Below, in pieces: positions 60,288 through 64,000 of a DNA stretch of 64,000 bases. The DNA is taken from contig NZ_VOBI01000017.1 in assembly GCF_008369325.1 (NCBI RefSeq), positions 89,154 to 153,153 on the forward strand, in the 5' to 3' direction. A model generated the notes under the pieces. The model was not told where the DNA came from. It ran no database searches and saw nothing but the letters and a program-made list of their open reading frames with translations. Both the position numbers and the translations under genes were made by a program. Numbering within the stretch: position 1 is the first letter of the stretch; each line of letters opens with the position of its first letter. This DNA comes from Pseudomonas sp. ANT_H12B (GTDB taxonomy: Bacteria; Pseudomonadota; Gammaproteobacteria; Pseudomonadales; Pseudomonadaceae).

Positions 60288-63200
60288 GAGCGCGCCTCCT
60301 CGCTGGTCAATGAACGCCAGGGGGTTTCAAGCATCGGTTTGTATAAAGCGTTACACCAATCAGGGAAGGTCTCTGCGGCAGTCAGAGCATCGTAGTCGGC
60401 GAATTGCCGGGCGAGTGCCGGACTTTCGCGGCGTTCGCCATCGGTGGTTTGACCGTCACCTTCATAGGCCTTACGAGCGGCGTCGTCGGCTTTGCCCGGG
60501 TCCGTTTGAGAGAGCCACGCGAAAGCTGTTTTCACCGCAATCGGAAGTGGTTGGCACATGCCCGTTTGCCATGCTTGCAGCAGGTCACTCAAGACATGAC
60601 GTGCTATTCCCTCCTCCAAAGGCGCCAGCAGCAGACTATCGTCACTGGCCACCAACGCGGTGGTCATCGACATCCCGCTGGCGCAGGCAACCAGGTGATT
60701 GACCCAAGGTCGCGTGAGACGATGCCACTTGCGAGTCTTGATCGAACCGATACTGTTGGGAATAGTGGTGACCGACAACAAGCCGCCGTCTGCACGTTGA
60801 TGCAGGCCACTGAGCCAGCCTTCCAGGCGCAGACCTTGTAGTTCCAGATTCACTGGCAGCGCGCTGGTCAGCGGTGTCGGCCACAATGCGAGGAGCTGCT
60901 GGTAACGCTGCAAAAGATCCGGCAATGGCTCGATCAACTCTCGCTGTAGACATTCGCCGAAACCGGCCATGGGCAATAGCCCACTGTTTTGCAGACGCTT
61001 TGCCTGAGCCTCAAGCGCCTGATCGGCGTGATCCAGTTGCCTCAGCGCCGCTTCGAGCAAGCTGTCGCTGAGGCTATAGCGTTGGAGAGCATCGAGTACA
61101 AATGGCTCTTCATCGGCCGGGGGTGCTTCAGCCGCTTCGAAGAACACCTTGAGCCGCTGACTGAAAAAGTGTCGCACGGGATTACGCAGGAAATCCTGCA
61201 ATTGACCGAGGCTCAACGGCTCTTCCTGAACGTAGGCATCAAGAGCCTCGATCTCAGTCGCGTGTTCACCGACTTGATGGAGCACCTGCCATTCACTGGC
61301 ATAGCTGAACAGGTCATCACCTTCATGAAAATACCGGGCGCTGAAGGGTTGCAGTGGATGTTCCTGAGTCATGGCTTCAAGCAGGTTTTCACTGGCGACG
61401 TGTAATCGCCAGCCACTTGCAAGGTGATCGCGAAGCTGACCAATCAGTACCGAAGCCGGGCGCTCGCTGTTGTCTCGAATGCTGCGGCCGACCCAGCTGA
61501 TATAGAGTTGGTCACGTGCCGACAACAGGGCTTCCAACAATAAATAGCGGTCATCCTCGCGGCGGGAACGATCACCCGGACGGTAGTCGCTACCCATGAG
61601 ATCGAAGTCCAGCGGCGGTTGCGCTCGCGGGTAATCTCCGTCATTCATACCGAGTAGGCAGACCAGTTTGAACGGGATCGCTCGCATAGGCATCAAGGTG
61701 CAAAAGTTAACCGCCCCAGCCAGAAAACGCTGGGACAGGCGACCCTGATCGAGGCCTGCCAACCAAGCTTCACGGACCACGGTCAAAGACAGTTCGTCAT
61801 GCAAGCCCACTGACTCGCAGGTCTCGAGCCAGGTTTCGCGCAACTCTTCGAGCTGGGCCAGCAAGTAGTCGTCATGCTCATTACTGGCCTGGAAGAACAG
61901 TTGCACCAACGCTTGCAATCTAACGCCCCATAGCTTCGGCGGTGCAGGTTGAGTCAGTTCCTGATGGGCAATCTCCAGCGCGTCCAGCAACGCTACCAAA
62001 GGACCTATGAGCGCAGCATCCAGGCCTCCGATCTCATCGTAAGGCTCAATGCCTTCGCAGGCACTGGCGCTGCCAACGGCATAACCGAGCAGCATCCGGC
62101 GCAGGCCGAAACGCCAACTGTTTTGCTCCAGCTCTTCAGGCAATCCCAAACCCGCACGTTGCTCGGCATTCATTCCCCAGCGGATGCCGGCGCCTTCGAT
62201 CCAACGGTGCAGGGTCGGTAGATCACGCTCCTCTACACCAAAGCGGGCGCGCAGTGCAGGAACGTCCAGCAGATCGAGGATCTCGCTGACGGGGAAACGA
62301 CTGTCAGGCAGCTTGAGCAAATGTTCGACAGCAATCAGTAGCGGATCCCGGCCGCGTTGGCCTTGATCCGCGAGCGTGAAAGGAATAAAGCGCGGGTCAT
62401 GACGCTCGAGTTGACCAAACACAGCACGAATATGCGGTGCATAGCTGTCGATATCCGGAACCATAACGATCACGTCGCGAGGACGCAGGTATGGATCGGC
62501 GCTGAAGCGCGCGAGTAATTGGTCGTGGAGGATCTCCACTTCGCGCTGGGCACTATGAGCGATATGAAAACGGATCGATTCGTCCTTCACCGGATCGACA
62601 GCGAGCCAGCGTTCGCGAGTCTCGCTCAGGGGACGTAATTCAAGAATGTCGTCTTGTAGCTGGTTGAGCATGTTCTGTGGCTGGCTATCGCTGAACAAGT
62701 CGATGCGCCCATCGCGAAATGCCGAGCGATAGCTATTGGGATCGTCGTAGCTGTCCAGCAGATTGATGTAGTCCCGCCCCTGCTTGCCCCATGCCGCCAA
62801 TAACGGGTGAGCATGTTGATGGAGGGTTTGCGGGTCGAGCACAACAGGCATACCGCTCTTGCGAGCCTGGCGTTTGTATTGATGCCGTAACAGGTCTTTA
62901 TCGGCGACGATGTCTGCCCAATGGTGGCGACATGGGTTGTGTACGCAAAGCAGAACCTGGCTGAATCGGGCGAGTCCGGCAAGTGCTTCCAGGGCTTGAG
63001 CGGGAAGAGAAGAAATCCCGAAAACTATCACGCGAGAAGGTAACCCACTGGGCGCCATGTCGAGGCTGTTGATGCGTTCGATAAACCGTTGATGTACGCC
63101 GGCACGACTTTGCGCCATGCCTTGCTCTCCCACATCCAGCAACAGTGCACGCCACAACTCTGCCTGCCAGCAATTGGCCGGGGTCAGGGGTTTGGCTTCG

Positions 63201-63736
63201 CCTCTACCGTTTCGTAATTGATGACGACCTTCTGCCCAGTCTTCGAGCCAGTCAGCCCGGTAGACCTGGTATTGGTCGAACAAATCCGCCAGTCGCTCGG
63301 ACAACTGGTAACGCTTGCGTAGATCGGTGTCATTGGTAAGGAAGCGTTGCAGTGGCTCGAAGTGCGGTTGATTGATCAGCTGCGGAAGCAGGCGCATCAG
63401 GCGCCAGGTCAGAGGGGCTTTATCGAGTAGCGATTTGACCGGGATTTCGTCACGCCCCAGAACCATGCGATACAGCTGCCACATGAAGCTGCCCGGTAGT
63501 TGCACGTCGATGGCCGCTGCAATTCCGCAGCCGCCCATGTCGTCTTCTTCTGGGTCTTCGGCCAGAGCCAGCTTCAGCCACTGGGCGATGCCGTTACTCT
63601 GTACCAGGGCGATTTCATTTTCCAAGGGAGCCAGCGGGTAGCGCCGCATCCAGCTGACCACCAGGCTGCGCAACTCATCCAGGCGGTTGCCGTGAACCAC
63701 CATAAAACCAGCACTGAGGGACGTCGCGTCCGGCAT
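60284..63736 (-). CDS. recC: Exodeoxyribonuclease V subunit gamma
   Basis: This 1150-residue protein has the inactive helicase-like and nuclease-like folds of RecC, which recognises Chi. The N-terminal MVVHGNRLDELRSLVVSWMR and IALVQSNGIAQWLKLALAED are typical, as is VIVFGISSLPAQALEALAGL and CLLGMNDGDYPRAQPPLDFD. It begins the recCBD operon. The upstream 112 bp carry the rRNA terminator of the neighbouring operon and then the promoter region for recC. Confidence 0.95.
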   Translation of the reverse strand: MPDATSLSAGFMVVHGNRLDELRSLVVSWMRRYPLAPLENEIALVQSNGIAQWLKLALAEDPEEDDMGGCGIAAAIDVQLPGSFMWQLYRMVLGRDEIPVKSLLDKAPLTWRLMRLLPQLINQPHFEPLQRFLTNDTDLRKRYQLSERLADLFDQYQVYRADWLEDWAEGRHQLRNGRGEAKPLTPANCWQAELWRALLLDVGEQGMAQSRAGVHQRFIERINSLDMAPSGLPSRVIVFGISSLPAQALEALAGLARFSQVLLCVHNPCRHHWADIVADKDLLRHQYKRQARKSGMPVVLDPQTLHQHAHPLLAAWGKQGRDYINLLDSYDDPNSYRSAFRDGRIDLFSDSQPQNMLNQLQDDILELRPLSETRERWLAVDPVKDESIRFHIAHSAQREVEILHDQLLARFSADPYLRPRDVIVMVPDIDSYAPHIRAVFGQLERHDPRFIPFTLADQGQRGRDPLLIAVEHLLKLPDSRFPVSEILDLLDVPALRARFGVEERDLPTLHRWIEGAGIRWGMNAEQRAGLGLPEELEQNSWRFGLRRMLLGYAVGSASACEGIEPYDEIGGLDAALIGPLVALLDALEIAHQELTQPAPPKLWGVRLQALVQLFFQASNEHDDYLLAQLEELRETWLETCESVGLHDELSLTVVREAWLAGLDQGRLSQRFLAGAVNFCTLMPMRAIPFKLVCLLGMNDGDYPRAQPPLDFDLMGSDYRPGDRSRREDDRYLLLEALLSARDQLYISWVGRSIRDNSERPASVLIGQLRDHLASGWRLHVASENLLEAMTQEHPLQPFSARYFHEGDDLFSYASEWQVLHQVGEHATEIEALDAYVQEEPLSLGQLQDFLRNPVRHFFSQRLKVFFEAAEAPPADEEPFVLDALQRYSLSDSLLEAALRQLDHADQALEAQAKRLQNSGLLPMAGFGECLQRELIEPLPDLLQRYQQLLALWPTPLTSALPVNLELQGLRLEGWLSGLHQRADGGLLSVTTIPNSIGSIKTRKWHRLTRPWVNHLVACASGMSMTTALVASDDSLLLAPLEEGIARHVLSDLLQAWQTGMCQPLPIAVKTAFAWLSQTDPGKADDAARKAYEGDGQTTDGERRESPALARQFADYDALTAAETFPDWCNALYKPMLETPWRSLTSEEARS

Positions 63737-63848
63737 AAAGGCTTCCTTGGGAAAATACTAAAGCTAGGGCCGAACCTTAGCATTGTCGGGAGACTGTGAC
63801 AGCCGGGAGCCGTCCGATGTTGCTGTACGAACTTTCCTGCGGACAAAA

Positions 63849-63884
63849 CAAAACCCCTACCTGCATACGCAGATAGGGGTTTCG
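63849..63884 (-). terminator. Terminator of the rRNA operon
   Basis: On the minus strand ACCCCTATCTGC-GTAT-GCAGGTAGGGGT forms a 12-bp stem with one G-T pair, followed by TTTGTTTTG. It comes 10 bp after the end of the 5S gene and separates it from recC on the same strand. Confidence 0.88.
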
Positions 63885-63893
63885 GAATTTAAT

Positions 63894-64000
63894 CTTGACG
63901 ATGACCTACTCTCACATGGGGAAACCCCACACTACCATCGGCGATGCATCGTTTCACTGCTGAGTTCGGGATGGGATCAGGTGGTTCCAATGCTCTATGG
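63894..64000 (-). rRNA. rrf: 5S ribosomal RNA, 5' end outside window
   Basis: The minus strand reads ...CACCTGATCCCATCCCGAAC, then TCAGCAGTGAAACGATGCATCG, the 3' half GGTAGTGTGGGGTTTCCCCA and TGTGAGAGTAGGTCATCGTC. This is Pseudomonas 5S rRNA; about 107 of roughly 118 bases are visible. The exact 3' end near 63894 is inferred from family pattern. Confidence 0.95.

Overview
The window is chromosomal DNA of a Pseudomonas, most likely of the P. fluorescens complex. The evidence is the complete pelABCDEFG operon with a linked pelX-type epimerase gene, the fluorescent-pseudomonad REP elements (core GTGGGAGCGAGCCTGCTCGCGA), the recC-recB-recD order beside an rRNA operon, mmsAB, and uniformly GC-rich core genes. 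No tRNA and no CRISPR array were seen. A 5S rRNA gene runs off the right end and an SNF2-type helicase gene runs off the left end.

Layout. (1) 1-7.2 kb is a defence island: a partial SNF2-type helicase and a WYL-domain regulator of the BrxR/CapW kind on the minus strand, then a divergent McrB-McrC restriction pair. (2) 7.2-12.7 kb is accessory, decayed DNA: a broken small secreted-protein gene, a YagK/YfjJ-type replication-like gene with a degenerate partial second copy, an AlpA regulator, two unrecognised divergent genes, a deleted RND-adaptor remnant and an ISL3 transposase tail. (3) 12.7-26.1 kb is the exopolysaccharide locus, pelX-pelA-B-C-D-E-F-G, all minus strand, with two candidate FleQ boxes upstream and a strong terminator downstream. 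(4) 26.1-26.7 kb holds HipA and TonB-receptor remnants. (5) 26.8-29.7 kb is an unknown protein-KaiC-soluble histidine kinase set. (6) 29.7-50.8 kb is mostly ordinary metabolism, transport and regulation: RimJ-like acetyltransferase, a two-phosphatase envelope operon, a chemoreceptor, a FitAB toxin-antitoxin module beside duplicated VOC tails, a D-amino-acid deacylase/RpiR/GntP operon, a SulP transporter, an MdaB/YgiN-like quinone pair, a TauE-like exporter, LysR regulators, and mmsAB for valine breakdown. (7) 50.8-54.25 kb is a small, more AT-rich phage-like island with strong ribosome sites, all minus strand: truncated HNH nuclease, unknown 100-aa protein, candidate capsid protein, KilA-N-like protein, and two small proteins. 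It is joined at 54.25 kb to a broken OmpA-family (YfiB-like) gene. (8) 54.5-63.7 kb is recC-recB-recD, and 63.85-64 kb is the terminator and 3' part of a 5S rRNA gene.

Working together: PelX would supply UDP-GalNAc to PelF; PelD senses c-di-GMP and, with PelE and PelG, drives polymerisation and export; PelA modifies the polymer and PelB/PelC take it through the outer membrane. McrBC and the helicase would act on incoming DNA, with the WYL protein as the likely repressor. The most interesting unexplained items are the capsid-like island, the AlpA/YfjJ element with its perfect 17-bp inverted repeat, and the KaiC-kinase trio. All functional assignments are from reading the sequence; no database search was run.
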